From assembly GCA_040752975.1 (NCBI GenBank), contig JBFMHF010000006.1, forward strand, positions 41,585-105,584: DNA of 64,000 nt. The letters are read 5' to 3'. The stretch is from JADLDB01 sp040752975 (GTDB lineage Bacteria; Myxococcota; Myxococcia; Myxococcales; Myxococcaceae). The notes below the pieces were generated by a model. The model was not told where the DNA came from, did not search any database, and was given only the letters and a program-made list of their open reading frames with translations. The position numbers and the translations under genes were made by a program. Below are positions 15,797-25,968 of the stretch, piece after piece; the first letter of the stretch is position 1; each line of letters begins with the position of its first letter.

Positions 15797-15802
15797 TAGG
15801 CC
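15797..15802 (+). promoter_or_regulatory. Putative -10 element (TAGGCC)
   Basis: The hexamer ends exactly 7 nt before ATG 15810. It sits in the 23-bp gap after the ureohydrolase stop, so the small lipoprotein may have its own leaderless start. Confidence 0.33.
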
Positions 15803-15809
15803 GCCGTCC

Positions 15810-16100
15810 ATGCGCTGGCTGTTCGCCGTCCTCGTCGCCCTCACGCTGCTCACCGGCTGCAAGAGCAGGTGCCGCCAGCTGTCCGAGAAGCTGTGCGACT
15901 GCGCGCTCAACTCCAACGAGAAGACCTCGTGCCTGCAGCGCGCGGGGAACAACGAGTCGATCAGCCCGCCCAGCGAGGCCGACGAGGCGGTGTGCGAGCG
16001 GCTCTACGACGGCTGCGACTGCCGCCTCATCGACACGCCCGCGGGGAAGATGCGCTGCGGGCTGGCCCGCGAGCTGGACTTCGACGCGGGGATGAACTGA
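15810..16100 (+). CDS. Small Cys-rich lipoprotein
   Basis: 96 aa with a textbook lipoprotein signal (MRWLFAVLVALTLLTGC). The mature part has about ten cysteines, with pairs such as KLCDC and DGCDC, and acidic helices. It is probably a disulphide-stabilised envelope protein. No family is recognised. It lies downstream of the ureohydrolase on the same strand. Confidence 0.75.
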   Translation: MRWLFAVLVALTLLTGCKSRCRQLSEKLCDCALNSNEKTSCLQRAGNNESISPPSEADEAVCERLYDGCDCRLIDTPAGKMRCGLARELDFDAGMN

Positions 16101-16231
16101 GCGGCCCGACGGGCCGGAGCCGAGAGGCCTCTCTGGGCACGGCTTCCGGGAGCAGAAGCGCCCGTGGCCGGCGGTGACGTGCCGCCGGCCGTCCTCGGAC
16201 GCGTCGATGGGCGCAGAGGGGGTTTGAAGCG

Positions 16232-17818
16232 TCAGCCGCGCTTCACCTTGACGTACAGGCGCCGGAGGTCCTCGTTCACCTTCACGAAGTCCGTCTTGCC
16301 CTTCTCGTCGGCGAGCTGCTTCTCCAGCGCGGGCAGGAACTTCTGCGCCTCGGCCATCGCCGCCTTGGAGTCGTGCACGAGCCAGTCCGCGCCCTGGATG
16401 AAGGCCAGGCGGGTGTCGAGGTTCTTCTCGGTGAGGCGCTTCATCAGCTCGCCCACCAGCTCGGCCTTGCCGCTGCGGCCCACTTCGTACGCGGCGCGCT
16501 CCCGCACGCCTTCATCCTTGTCGTCCAGCTTCTTCGCCCAGCACGCGGCGTCCCCCTTGCACTCGGCCGCGGCCGTCACGCGGAGCTTCATGGTGTTGAT
16601 CTTCTCCACGTGCTTCTTCACCGAGGCCGCCACGTCCTTGCACTCCGAGTACTCCGGGTCCTCCTTGCACTCGGCCTCGAGCAGCTTCTGCTCGTCCTTG
16701 GCGAACTTGTCGAAGACGGACGGATCGTCACCCACCATCGCCACGCCCTTCATCGACTGCTCGCGCGCGTCCCAGCTGCCCTTGCCGGAAGACTCCACCA
16801 GCTTGCCGTAGGCCTCCTTGCCGCCGATGCGGGCCAGCGCCCACACGTACTCGTGGCGCGCGTTGGCCTCGTCTTCCAGCAGCATGGGGGCGATCACCTT
16901 CGCCGCTTCCTTCGAACGCATGCGGCCCAGCGCGTCGGCGGCCTTCATGCGCATGATCAGCTTGATGTCGTCGAACTCGCTCTTGAAGTTGAGGAAGCTG
17001 ATCAACGTCTTCTCGGCCCGCATGTCGTGGAGATCGCCCAGCACCTGCGCCGCCTTGGCGTAGAGCGCCACGTCCTTGATGTTGTTCTTCTCGGCCCACT
17101 GGAAGAGGTCCTTGTCCTTCCCGTCGACCACCGGCACCAGCGCGTCTGCCGCGGGCTGGCCGAACTGGTACAGGGCGAAGGACGACTCCATGTAGAAGCT
17201 GATGCCCTTGCGCTCCTTGAACATCGCCTTCACCACGCCGGGCACGGCGCGGGGGTCGCCGATCTCTCCCAGCGCCATGATCGCCTTCTTGGTGATGAAG
17301 GGCTCGATGGCGTCGTCGGTGGCGATCTCGTAGAGCGGCTCGAAGGCCTCCTTGGCGTGCAGCTCGCCCAGCGCCTCGATGGCGGCGATGACGGTGTAGT
17401 TGTCGCCCTTGACCCGCAGCATCTTGGCCAGCGTCGGAACGGCCTTCGGGTCGCCGATCGACCCGAGCGCCACGGCGATCTCCTTGTTCATCGTTCGCGC
17501 GTCGCTGTCCGAGGCGGCGAGATCGACCGCGTTGAGGAGCGGCTCGACGCTGGAAGGGTCTTTCGCCTCACCGAGCAGCCGCGCCAACGCGGCCTTCACC
17601 TCGGGCGACTTCTCCGAGTCCAGGCGCTTGTTCAGCATCGGCACCATCGCCTTGCTCATGTGCCTCGAGCCGCGCAGGTCCTCGACGGCCTTCTTCTTGT
17701 CCTTCTTGGACTTGGCGTCGGTGATGCGCGCTTCCCAGTACTCCGGCGTCGACGGGTCCTTGCTGCAACCGGTCAGCAACGCGAGTGAGAGACCGAGTCC
17801 CAGGACGATTCGACGCAT
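16232..17818 (-). CDS. HEAT-repeat lipoprotein
   Basis: 528 aa from ATG 17818 (GGAGGGG just upstream). The signal is MRRIVLGLGLSLALLTGC. The rest is a run of about ten PBS/HEAT-type helical repeats with the DP.AVP.L...L pattern (GDPKAVPTLAKML, GDPRAVPGVVKAM), then a more charged C-terminal third. Such solenoids are binding scaffolds. The protein should face the periplasm or the cell surface. It is not in an operon with its neighbours: a 255-bp gap separates it from the divergent 18075 gene. Confidence 0.85.
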   Translation of the reverse strand: MRRIVLGLGLSLALLTGCSKDPSTPEYWEARITDAKSKKDKKKAVEDLRGSRHMSKAMVPMLNKRLDSEKSPEVKAALARLLGEAKDPSSVEPLLNAVDLAASDSDARTMNKEIAVALGSIGDPKAVPTLAKMLRVKGDNYTVIAAIEALGELHAKEAFEPLYEIATDDAIEPFITKKAIMALGEIGDPRAVPGVVKAMFKERKGISFYMESSFALYQFGQPAADALVPVVDGKDKDLFQWAEKNNIKDVALYAKAAQVLGDLHDMRAEKTLISFLNFKSEFDDIKLIMRMKAADALGRMRSKEAAKVIAPMLLEDEANARHEYVWALARIGGKEAYGKLVESSGKGSWDAREQSMKGVAMVGDDPSVFDKFAKDEQKLLEAECKEDPEYSECKDVAASVKKHVEKINTMKLRVTAAAECKGDAACWAKKLDDKDEGVRERAAYEVGRSGKAELVGELMKRLTEKNLDTRLAFIQGADWLVHDSKAAMAEAQKFLPALEKQLADEKGKTDFVKVNEDLRRLYVKVKRG

Positions 17819-18015
17819 GTGCCCCTCCGGTGTCCGGGCCCCCCGACGCAAAGGCCCGCCAATGAATGTGGTGCGTCGTAGACCCACCCGGGGGGAGGGT
17901 CAACGACTGCCTCGAATTATGACGGGTTGCGTCAGGTCATGTAGGGAAAGAGGCAACCTTTGCCTTCATCGGACGATACCTGGAGGAGACTCGAGTGACG
18001 TGCGGGTCGAGGGCT

Positions 18016-18036
18016 AAGGTGGCCTTCGGCTACCTT
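18016..18036. promoter_or_regulatory. Inverted repeat upstream of the 18075 gene
   Basis: AAGGTGGCC and GGCTACCTT form 9-bp arms (one mismatch) around a 3-nt loop, ending 38 bp before the ATG. It could be an operator or a 5' UTR hairpin. Confidence 0.3.
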
Positions 18037-18074
18037 GTCACGCCTGACGTGGGACGAAGCGGGGAGCCATCGAC

Positions 18075-19793
18075 ATGACCATCAAGATCCAGCGCGGCCG
18101 GCAGTTCATGACGGGCGAGGCGAACGCGGAGCTCTTCGCGCGGTCGGGCAAGAGCGGCGGCTACCTCGAGAAGGCGTCGGCGAAGCTGGTCGAGCAGCAG
18201 CACACCGTGCAGCTGCGCTCGCCGAATGGCCGCACCACCACGCTGAAGACCGAGGCCGACTGGAAGGCCTTCCTCGGCAAGCACGCGGCCAACGAGGACA
18301 TGGTGAAGGACTTCCCGAAGAAGTTCGGCATCACCTTCGCGGACTTCGTCAACGTGCTGGACGACGTGGCGGCCGGCGACGAGAAGGGCCTCACCCTGGA
18401 TCTCCGGCCGACGAGCGAATTGGCGAAGTCGCTGTCGCTGGACAAGGTCGAAGGGGACTACGCCACCAGGCTGGCGAAGGACGCCACCGTCAACCTGACC
18501 GGCGTGGGCGGCGCGCAGGTGAAGGCCACCGCCACCGGCACCCCCACCATCGGCAAGGACATTCTGTCGGGCGGGGTGAAGAACGACTGGCAGCGCGACC
18601 GCACCGAGCAGGAGGCGTGGGCCGACTTCAAGGTGAAGGACGGCTCCAACGGCATCTTCCGGCGGACCAACGCCGCTTCCGTCTTCGAGAAGCTGCACAA
18701 GCCGAAGTGGGACGACCCCGAGGCGATGGCGCTCGTCGACCGCTTCACCATGCCGATGCACCTCGAGGTCTCCGAGACGAAGCCCGACGGCACCGTCGTC
18801 TTCCAGGATCGCGACGAGATGTTCCGTGAGACGTACTTCGACGACGCCTCGGGCGCGCTGTCGAAGGCGGGCGCCTCGGTGCGTGCGCGCGTGCGCTTCG
18901 ACGACAACGAGCCCTTCACCGTGCGGCGCGTCCTCATCCAGGGCAAGAAGGGCCGCGACATCGACGGCGACAACTCCGCGGTGCACAAGTTCGAGAAGCG
19001 CTTCGAGGGTACCTACTCGGCGGACGAGGCGAAGGCGCAGGAGCTCTTGCGCAGCGGCAAAGACACCGACGGCTCCAACCTGAAGGTCGCGCAGCTTCTG
19101 TACCAGACGGCCCAGGACTCGGGCACGCTGCCGAAGGACGGCAACCTGCGGCTGGAGGCCAAGTCGCTGGTGCTGCAGAAGCGCCGGCGTTCCCACATGC
19201 AGTTCGAGTCGGTGGCGGACGTGAAGGCCAAGCGGGCGGAGCTGCAGAAGGAGATGGACACGCTCAAGGCGGGCAATCAGCCCATCCCCCCGGCGATGCA
19301 GAAGTACGCCGACAAGCTGGACGCGCAGGCGAAGTTCCTCGAGGACGCGTCCGCGCTGCTGCAGAAGTACGGGCAGTACATGCCGTCGAACACCGACGGC
19401 TTCATCATCTCCGCGGACCGCTACTCGGTGTACGACCCCGCCGCGCGCAAGACGCCGCCCAACGACATCGACGATGAGGTGGGGCGCGTGGGCCGCGGGC
19501 TGCACCTCGAGGCCGAGTGGGACACCGCGTCGAGCGATCCCTTCGAGAAGGCCGGCGAGGAGATCGACAAGAAGCTGGCCGCCAACCCGGCCAACAAGGC
19601 CGAGCTCGAAGCGGACAAGGCGAAGCTCGAGGGGATGAAGAAGGCCATCCTCAAGGACGTGGAGGGCGCGGTGCTGCTGATGAAGGAGAAGATGGTCGCC
19701 GCCGGCCTCGAGCCCGACAACCGCAAGCTGGCCAAGGAAGAGCGCGCCGCGGAGTTCATGGCCGACCAGAACCGCGCGGTGAACTGGCTGTAA
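18075..19793 (+). CDS. Uncharacterised 572-aa protein with possible CYTH-like segment
   Basis: A soluble, Lys/Asp-rich protein with no signal peptide. Around residues 250-280 the sequence ETYFDDASGALSKAGASVRAR resembles the CYTH/triphosphate-tunnel pattern (YYDT...L...G.SLR.R). It follows a possible ExExK-like strand (MHLEVSETKPDG), with basic residues further on (VRRVLIQGKK). The C-terminal third (residues about 375-550) is rich in coiled-coil heptads, for example KRAELQKEMDTLKAG. CYTH enzymes act on triphosphates or adenylate substrates. The match is partial, so this is a hint only. It is transcribed ahead of fmt with a 31-bp gap and has its own 255-bp upstream region containing a dyad. Confidence 0.7.
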   Translation: MTIKIQRGRQFMTGEANAELFARSGKSGGYLEKASAKLVEQQHTVQLRSPNGRTTTLKTEADWKAFLGKHAANEDMVKDFPKKFGITFADFVNVLDDVAAGDEKGLTLDLRPTSELAKSLSLDKVEGDYATRLAKDATVNLTGVGGAQVKATATGTPTIGKDILSGGVKNDWQRDRTEQEAWADFKVKDGSNGIFRRTNAASVFEKLHKPKWDDPEAMALVDRFTMPMHLEVSETKPDGTVVFQDRDEMFRETYFDDASGALSKAGASVRARVRFDDNEPFTVRRVLIQGKKGRDIDGDNSAVHKFEKRFEGTYSADEAKAQELLRSGKDTDGSNLKVAQLLYQTAQDSGTLPKDGNLRLEAKSLVLQKRRRSHMQFESVADVKAKRAELQKEMDTLKAGNQPIPPAMQKYADKLDAQAKFLEDASALLQKYGQYMPSNTDGFIISADRYSVYDPAARKTPPNDIDDEVGRVGRGLHLEAEWDTASSDPFEKAGEEIDKKLAANPANKAELEADKAKLEGMKKAILKDVEGAVLLMKEKMVAAGLEPDNRKLAKEERAAEFMADQNRAVNWL

Positions 19794-19811
19794 GCGCGCG
19801 CCGCAGTCGTG

Positions 19812-19817
19812 TAGAGC
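19812..19817 (+). promoter_or_regulatory. Putative -10 element (TAGAGC)
   Basis: The hexamer ends 7 nt before the fmt ATG. No Shine-Dalgarno is seen. Confidence 0.38.
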
Positions 19818-19824
19818 GCGCGGA

Positions 19825-20751
19825 ATGCCGCGCATCGTCTTCATGGGCACCCCGGACTTCGCCGTGAAGTCCCTGGAGGCGTGCCTCTCGCTGGGCGAAG
19901 TCGTCGCCGTCGTCACCCAGCCGGACAAGCCCCGCGGGCGCGGGCAGGAAGTCTCTTTCTCGCCGGTGAAGCAGCTCGCCGTGGACAGGGGCCTTCCCGT
20001 GCTGCAACCGGTGAAGCTCCGCGGGACCAGCTTCGCCGACGAGCTGCGCGCCTTGTCGCCCGACGTGGCGGTGGTGACGGCCTACGGGAAGATCCTCCCG
20101 AAGGACGTGCTGGACGCGCCGCGCCACGGCTGCGTCAACGTGCACGCCTCGCTGCTCCCGCGCTTTCGCGGCGCCGCGCCGATTCAGTGGGCCATCGCCT
20201 CGGGCGACGAGAAGACAGGCGTGTGCCTGATGAAGATGGACGAGGGCATGGACACGGGGCCCGTCATCGACCGGGCGGAGCTGCCCATCCTCCCCACCGA
20301 TACCTCCGCCACGCTGCACGACAAGCTGGCCGCGCTGGGAGGGGAGGTGCTGCGGCGCGCGCTGCCGAAGTACCTCGCCGGCGAGCTGACGCCCGTGCCC
20401 CAGCCCTCCGAGGGCGTCGTGATGGCGCCGATGATCCGCAAGGAAGACGGGCAGCTCGACTTCACGCGGCCGGCGGTGGAGCTGGAGCGGCGGCTGCGGG
20501 CCTTCACACCCTGGCCGGGGGCCTTCACGCGGCTTCAGGGCGCGCTGCTCAAGGTGCACCAGGCGCGCGTCAAGCAAGGGCAGGGCGCGCCGGGCATGGT
20601 GCTGGCGGCGGGTCCGGACGGCGTCGAGGTGGCCTGCGGAGAGGGCAGCCTGTTACTCGAGGCCCTGCAGCCGGAAGGCAAGCGCGTGATGAGCGCGCGC
20701 GAATTTCTCGCCGGCCGCGCTGTCGAGGTCGGCTCGCGGCTGCCGAGCTGA
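19825..20751 (+). CDS. fmt: Methionyl-tRNA formyltransferase
   Basis: 308 aa, normal for the family. The N-terminal Rossmann-type catalytic domain opens RIVFMGTPDFAVKSLEA. The formyl-folate site motif reads HASLLPRFRGAAPIQWAI, with the catalytic Asn/His/Asp block (VNVHASLLP ... DEGMDTGPV) following. The C-terminal OB-type domain starts near residue 205. It formylates Met on initiator tRNA. def (peptide deformylase), a frequent partner, is not next to it. An AroQ-like gene and rsmB follow on the same strand, so a translation-related transcript is plausible. Confidence 0.96.
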   Translation: MPRIVFMGTPDFAVKSLEACLSLGEVVAVVTQPDKPRGRGQEVSFSPVKQLAVDRGLPVLQPVKLRGTSFADELRALSPDVAVVTAYGKILPKDVLDAPRHGCVNVHASLLPRFRGAAPIQWAIASGDEKTGVCLMKMDEGMDTGPVIDRAELPILPTDTSATLHDKLAALGGEVLRRALPKYLAGELTPVPQPSEGVVMAPMIRKEDGQLDFTRPAVELERRLRAFTPWPGAFTRLQGALLKVHQARVKQGQGAPGMVLAAGPDGVEVACGEGSLLLEALQPEGKRVMSAREFLAGRAVEVGSRLPS

Positions 20752-20805
20752 CGCACCGGGAAGTTGGGCTTCGCATCGGCTGCGAAAGAGGAGGATGCTC
20801 GCGTC

Positions 20806-21693
20806 ATGTCCTTCACGATCCTCGTTCTTCACGGCCCCAACCTGCACTGGCTGGGCAGCGACGACGTCGACGAGCGGCTCGAAGCGCGCGCCTCCGAGCT
20901 GGGGGTCGACCTGTCCATCGTCCAGTCCAACGGCGAAGGCGCCCTCATCGACGAGCTGCACGAGCAGGAAGACGAGTACGACGCCGTCATCGTCAACCCG
21001 GGGGCGATCGCGCCCAACGCGTGGGCCCTGGCCGAGGCGCTCCAGTTGGTGGGCGTGCCGGCGGTGGAGGTGCTGCTCAAGCCGCTGGCGCCGGAGCGCG
21101 GTCCCAGCGCCCTCGCTGGCGTGGTGCAGCAGCAGATCCACGGGAAGGGACACGACGGCTACCTCCACGCGCTCGAGGCCCTGGCGGGCGTGCGCGGCCC
21201 CGCGCTGACGCCGGTGCGCTCTCCGGAGAGGCTGGAGGAGGAGGCCGCCGAGGAAGAGGACGAAGACGAGGCCGGCCCGGTGAAGCACGTCTCGCGGCCG
21301 GGCAAGTCGATCGGCCGGAAGGGACAGGCGAAGGAGGCGGCGCCGGCGCGGCCCGCGAAGAGCATCGGCCGGCGCGACGCGAAGGGAGGCAACGACGCCG
21401 CCGCGAAGGCGACGGCGAAGAGCCTGGGGCGCAAGGAGGGCGGCGCGGCGAAGAGCGGCAACGGGTCCGGGCTGTCCCGCGCGCAGGTGCGCGAGAAGGT
21501 GGCCCTCCGCCTGGCGCGGAAGCTGGCGCCCGACGCGCTGGCGGCGTGGGCGCGCGCAGAGTGGTCGGCGCTCCAGACGGGCGCGCCGTGCGAGGCGGGC
21601 CAGCGGGAGCTGCTCGACGAAGTGCTGCTCACCTTGATGGCGGGCGCGAAGGTGTCCGAGGACGTGCTGCTCGCGCAGATGGCGAAGCTGTGA
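20806..21693 (+). CDS. Degenerate AroQ-like domain with basic linker and C-terminal helical domain
   Basis: 295 aa from ATG 20806. Residues 1-130 resemble type II 3-dehydroquinate dehydratase: ILVLHGPNLHWLG for GPNLNLLG, VQSNGEGALIDELHE, and VIVNPGAIAPNAWALAEAL. The R..Y loop after the first motif is missing, and the usual SN-(I/V)-H-x-R-E motif is replaced by LLKPLAPERGPS, so catalytic Tyr, Arg and His are absent. Then come an acidic stretch (EEEAAEEEDEDE), a low-complexity Lys/Ala/Gly linker with three K(S/T)(I/L)GR copies, and a helical C-terminal domain of about 75 aa. It is probably not a shikimate-pathway enzyme. Its position between fmt and rsmB hints at an RNA- or translation-linked role. 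Confidence 0.75.
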   Translation: MSFTILVLHGPNLHWLGSDDVDERLEARASELGVDLSIVQSNGEGALIDELHEQEDEYDAVIVNPGAIAPNAWALAEALQLVGVPAVEVLLKPLAPERGPSALAGVVQQQIHGKGHDGYLHALEALAGVRGPALTPVRSPERLEEEAAEEEDEDEAGPVKHVSRPGKSIGRKGQAKEAAPARPAKSIGRRDAKGGNDAAAKATAKSLGRKEGGAAKSGNGSGLSRAQVREKVALRLARKLAPDALAAWARAEWSALQTGAPCEAGQRELLDEVLLTLMAGAKVSEDVLLAQMAKL

Positions 21694-21831
21694 CGACAGC
21701 TCTGTCGTCTTCGGGAGCGGTGAACGTCAAGGCCGCTGAGGACTCGGCGGCCTGGCGCCCTCGTCCCACGGTCGAGGAGGAGACACGCCGTCGTTGTCTC
21801 CGGAGGTGACTCGCCCGAGGATGCCGCGGCG

Positions 21832-23262
21832 ATGACGTCACCGAAGCTGCCGAGCCGTGGGCCACGAGCGAGCGGGAGGCAGACCAGTCCGGCGAGGCGA
21901 CCCTCCTCCGGCCAGAAGCGCGCGCCGCAGGGCAAGGGCCACGCTCCGCCGACCGCGCGGACCATCGCCATCCAGGTGCTCTCGCGCGTGGCCGCCACCG
22001 ACGCCTACCTGAACGTGGTGCTCGACTCCGTCCTCGACGAGTTGCAGCCGAAGGATCCCCGCGACGCCGCGCTCGCCACGGAGCTGGCCTACGGCGCGAC
22101 CCGCCGGCAGCTCACGCTCGACTACGCCATCGCCGCGCACGCGGATCGCAAGCTGGACGCGATGGAGGATCGCGTGCTGGCCGCGCTGCGCATCGGCGCG
22201 TACCAGCTCTTCTTCACCCGCATCCCGAAGCACGCGGCCGTCGCCGACACCGTGGAGGCCCTGCGCCAGGTGGGCCTCGGGCGCGCCTCGGGCTTCGTCA
22301 ACGCCATCCTGCGCAAGCTGTCGCCGCTGGACGCGCCGCCGCTGCCGTCGCCGGCCGACGAGGTGGCCTTCCTCTCCGTCAAGGAGAGTCACCCCGAATG
22401 GTTGGTGCGTCGCTGGCTCAGGCAGTTCGGCCCCGAGCGCGCGAAGGCGATGCTCTCGGCGGACAACGAGTCTCCGGCCGTGGCGATCCGCGCCAACACC
22501 GCGAAGCTGACGCGCGACGAGCTGCTCGCGCAGTTCGACGAGGTGGGCGTGAAGGCCCGCGCAACGTCGCTGTCACCGGTGGGCGTCATCCTCGAGGCGC
22601 CGGGGCGCGTGGAGGACCTGTACGGCTACGCCGAGGGCCTCTGGCAGGTGCAGGACGAGGCCGCGCAGTTGGTGGGCGTGTTCGCCCAGGTGCCCCCGAC
22701 GGCCCGGGTGCTGGACGCGTGCGCCGCGCCCGGTGGCAAGGCGTGCTACCTCGCGCAGACGAACGAGGTCCTGGCCATCGATCTCCATGGGCACAAGCTG
22801 CGGAAGATCGACGCGGAGGCGCGGCGCCTCGGGGTGCGCGAGCGCCTGCGCCTGGAGGCCTGTGACGCGTCGAAGCCTCTTCCCGAGGCCTTTGGCGAGT
22901 TCGACGCCGTCCTCATCGACGCGCCGTGCAGCGGCCTGGGCACCCTGCGCCGCCACCCCGAGCTGCGCTACCGCCGGGCCGAGAAGGACATCGCCGAGCT
23001 GACGCACCTGCAGCGGGAGATCCTCGAGCAGTGCCAGCAGGTGGTGAAGCCTGGCGGGCTCCTCGTCTACGCGGTGTGCAGCACCGATCCCGTGGAGGGG
23101 GCGGATCAGATCGAGATGTTCCTCCGCAGCCACCCGGACTTCACCACGGAGCCCCCGGTGGGCCTGGGACAGCTGCCGACCTGGCAGGGCCACCTGCGCA
23201 CGCTGCCGGGGCCGGAGGGCTTCGACGGCTTCTTCGCTGCGCGGCTGCGCAAGATGTACTGA
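21832..23262 (+). CDS. rsmB: 16S rRNA m5C967 methyltransferase
   Basis: 476 aa. A basic, disordered N-terminus (about 40 aa) precedes a NusB-like RNA-binding domain (RTIAIQVLSRVAATDAYLN to about residue 185). The SAM-dependent methyltransferase domain follows: ARVLDACAAPGGKACYLAQ for SAM, DAPCSGLGTLRRHPE with Cys366, and VYAVCSTDPVEG with Cys416, the two cysteines of the RsmB family. It methylates C5 of C967 in 16S rRNA. It lies on the same strand as fmt and the AroQ-like gene after a 138-bp gap. Confidence 0.95.
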   Translation: MTSPKLPSRGPRASGRQTSPARRPSSGQKRAPQGKGHAPPTARTIAIQVLSRVAATDAYLNVVLDSVLDELQPKDPRDAALATELAYGATRRQLTLDYAIAAHADRKLDAMEDRVLAALRIGAYQLFFTRIPKHAAVADTVEALRQVGLGRASGFVNAILRKLSPLDAPPLPSPADEVAFLSVKESHPEWLVRRWLRQFGPERAKAMLSADNESPAVAIRANTAKLTRDELLAQFDEVGVKARATSLSPVGVILEAPGRVEDLYGYAEGLWQVQDEAAQLVGVFAQVPPTARVLDACAAPGGKACYLAQTNEVLAIDLHGHKLRKIDAEARRLGVRERLRLEACDASKPLPEAFGEFDAVLIDAPCSGLGTLRRHPELRYRRAEKDIAELTHLQREILEQCQQVVKPGGLLVYAVCSTDPVEGADQIEMFLRSHPDFTTEPPVGLGQLPTWQGHLRTLPGPEGFDGFFAARLRKMY

Positions 23263-23343
23263 CGCACATCGCTTTCCGCGAATCTTCTGCGCGCGGGGCG
23301 GGCTCGTAGTCCGGCGTTCCACTCACGCCGTTTGCGAGGTCCC

Positions 23344-23628
23344 ATGTCCTGTCAGCCGTTCGAGCCCGAAGTGCATCACCGCCGCCTGGTCGCCGACGGA
23401 GCGCTGCTCCTCGACGTCCGCTCTCCCTCGGAGTTCCACGAAGGGCACCTGCCCCGCGCGCAGAACATCCCGGTGGGCGAGCTGCCGTACCGCCTCGGTG
23501 AGCTCGGCCCCACGCGCCGGCCTGTCGTCGTGTACTGCCGCAGCGGAGGACGAAGCAGCCGCGCGGCCGCCGTCCTCTGCGAGGCGGGCTTCAAGGTGCG
23601 GGATCTCGGCGCCATCGACAACTGGTAG
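23344..23628 (+). CDS. Single-domain rhodanese-like sulfurtransferase
   Basis: 94 aa, one rhodanese domain. It shows LLLDVRSPSEFHEGHLPRAQ and the active-site loop YCRSGGRS with Cys65. The C-terminus ends in GAIDNW, close to the GG..W ending of the family. It transfers sulfane sulfur, probably in the cytoplasm since there is no signal peptide. ATG 23344 is preferred over the start at 23332 because homology begins there. The next gene starts 183 bp downstream; that gap holds nothing recognisable. Confidence 0.9.
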   Translation: MSCQPFEPEVHHRRLVADGALLLDVRSPSEFHEGHLPRAQNIPVGELPYRLGELGPTRRPVVVYCRSGGRSSRAAAVLCEAGFKVRDLGAIDNW

Positions 23629-23798
23629 CGGAGACGCGAGCGCGACGTCGCGGGCGCGAGGGCCTGGAGCGGGGCGGCGCCGCCTGCTCGAAGCCGTTGC
23701 GGGACGGAGAAGGCCTTCATCGACGGCTGGGCAACGGGCGACGCGGGGTGGCGCAGCACGCGTTGATTTTCCGCTGACGCCTCCCGCCCCGGCCGGGC

Positions 23799-23804
23799 TA
23801 TGGC
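23799..23804 (+). promoter_or_regulatory. Putative -10 element (TATGGC)
   Basis: The hexamer ends 7 nt before ATG 23812. This favours that codon over the ATG at 23800, which would overlap the element. Confidence 0.38.
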
Positions 23805-23811
23805 CGAGCGC

Positions 23812-25890
<2,079 letters not shown>

Positions 25891-25900
25891 GGCCGGGTCG

Positions 25901-25928
25901 TTGACAATCTGCGCTGGCTCTGCAAATT
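25901..25928 (+). promoter_or_regulatory. Sigma-70-type promoter candidate
   Basis: A perfect -35 TTGACA (25901-25906) is followed after 16 bp by CAAATT (25923-25928), a weak -10. It lies 40 bp before the ATG of the MYXO-CTERM-type gene. The -35 is clear; the -10 is not. Confidence 0.35.
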
Positions 25929-25968
25929 GTTGCGTCGCGGCAGTCAAAGGGGCAGCGAGGGTCGCTCG

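Noticed and set aside
18030..19928. 632-aa minus-strand open frame opposite the 18075 gene
   Set aside because: Leu/Arg/His-rich shadow; the plus strand has normal third-position GC bias and a sensible protein.
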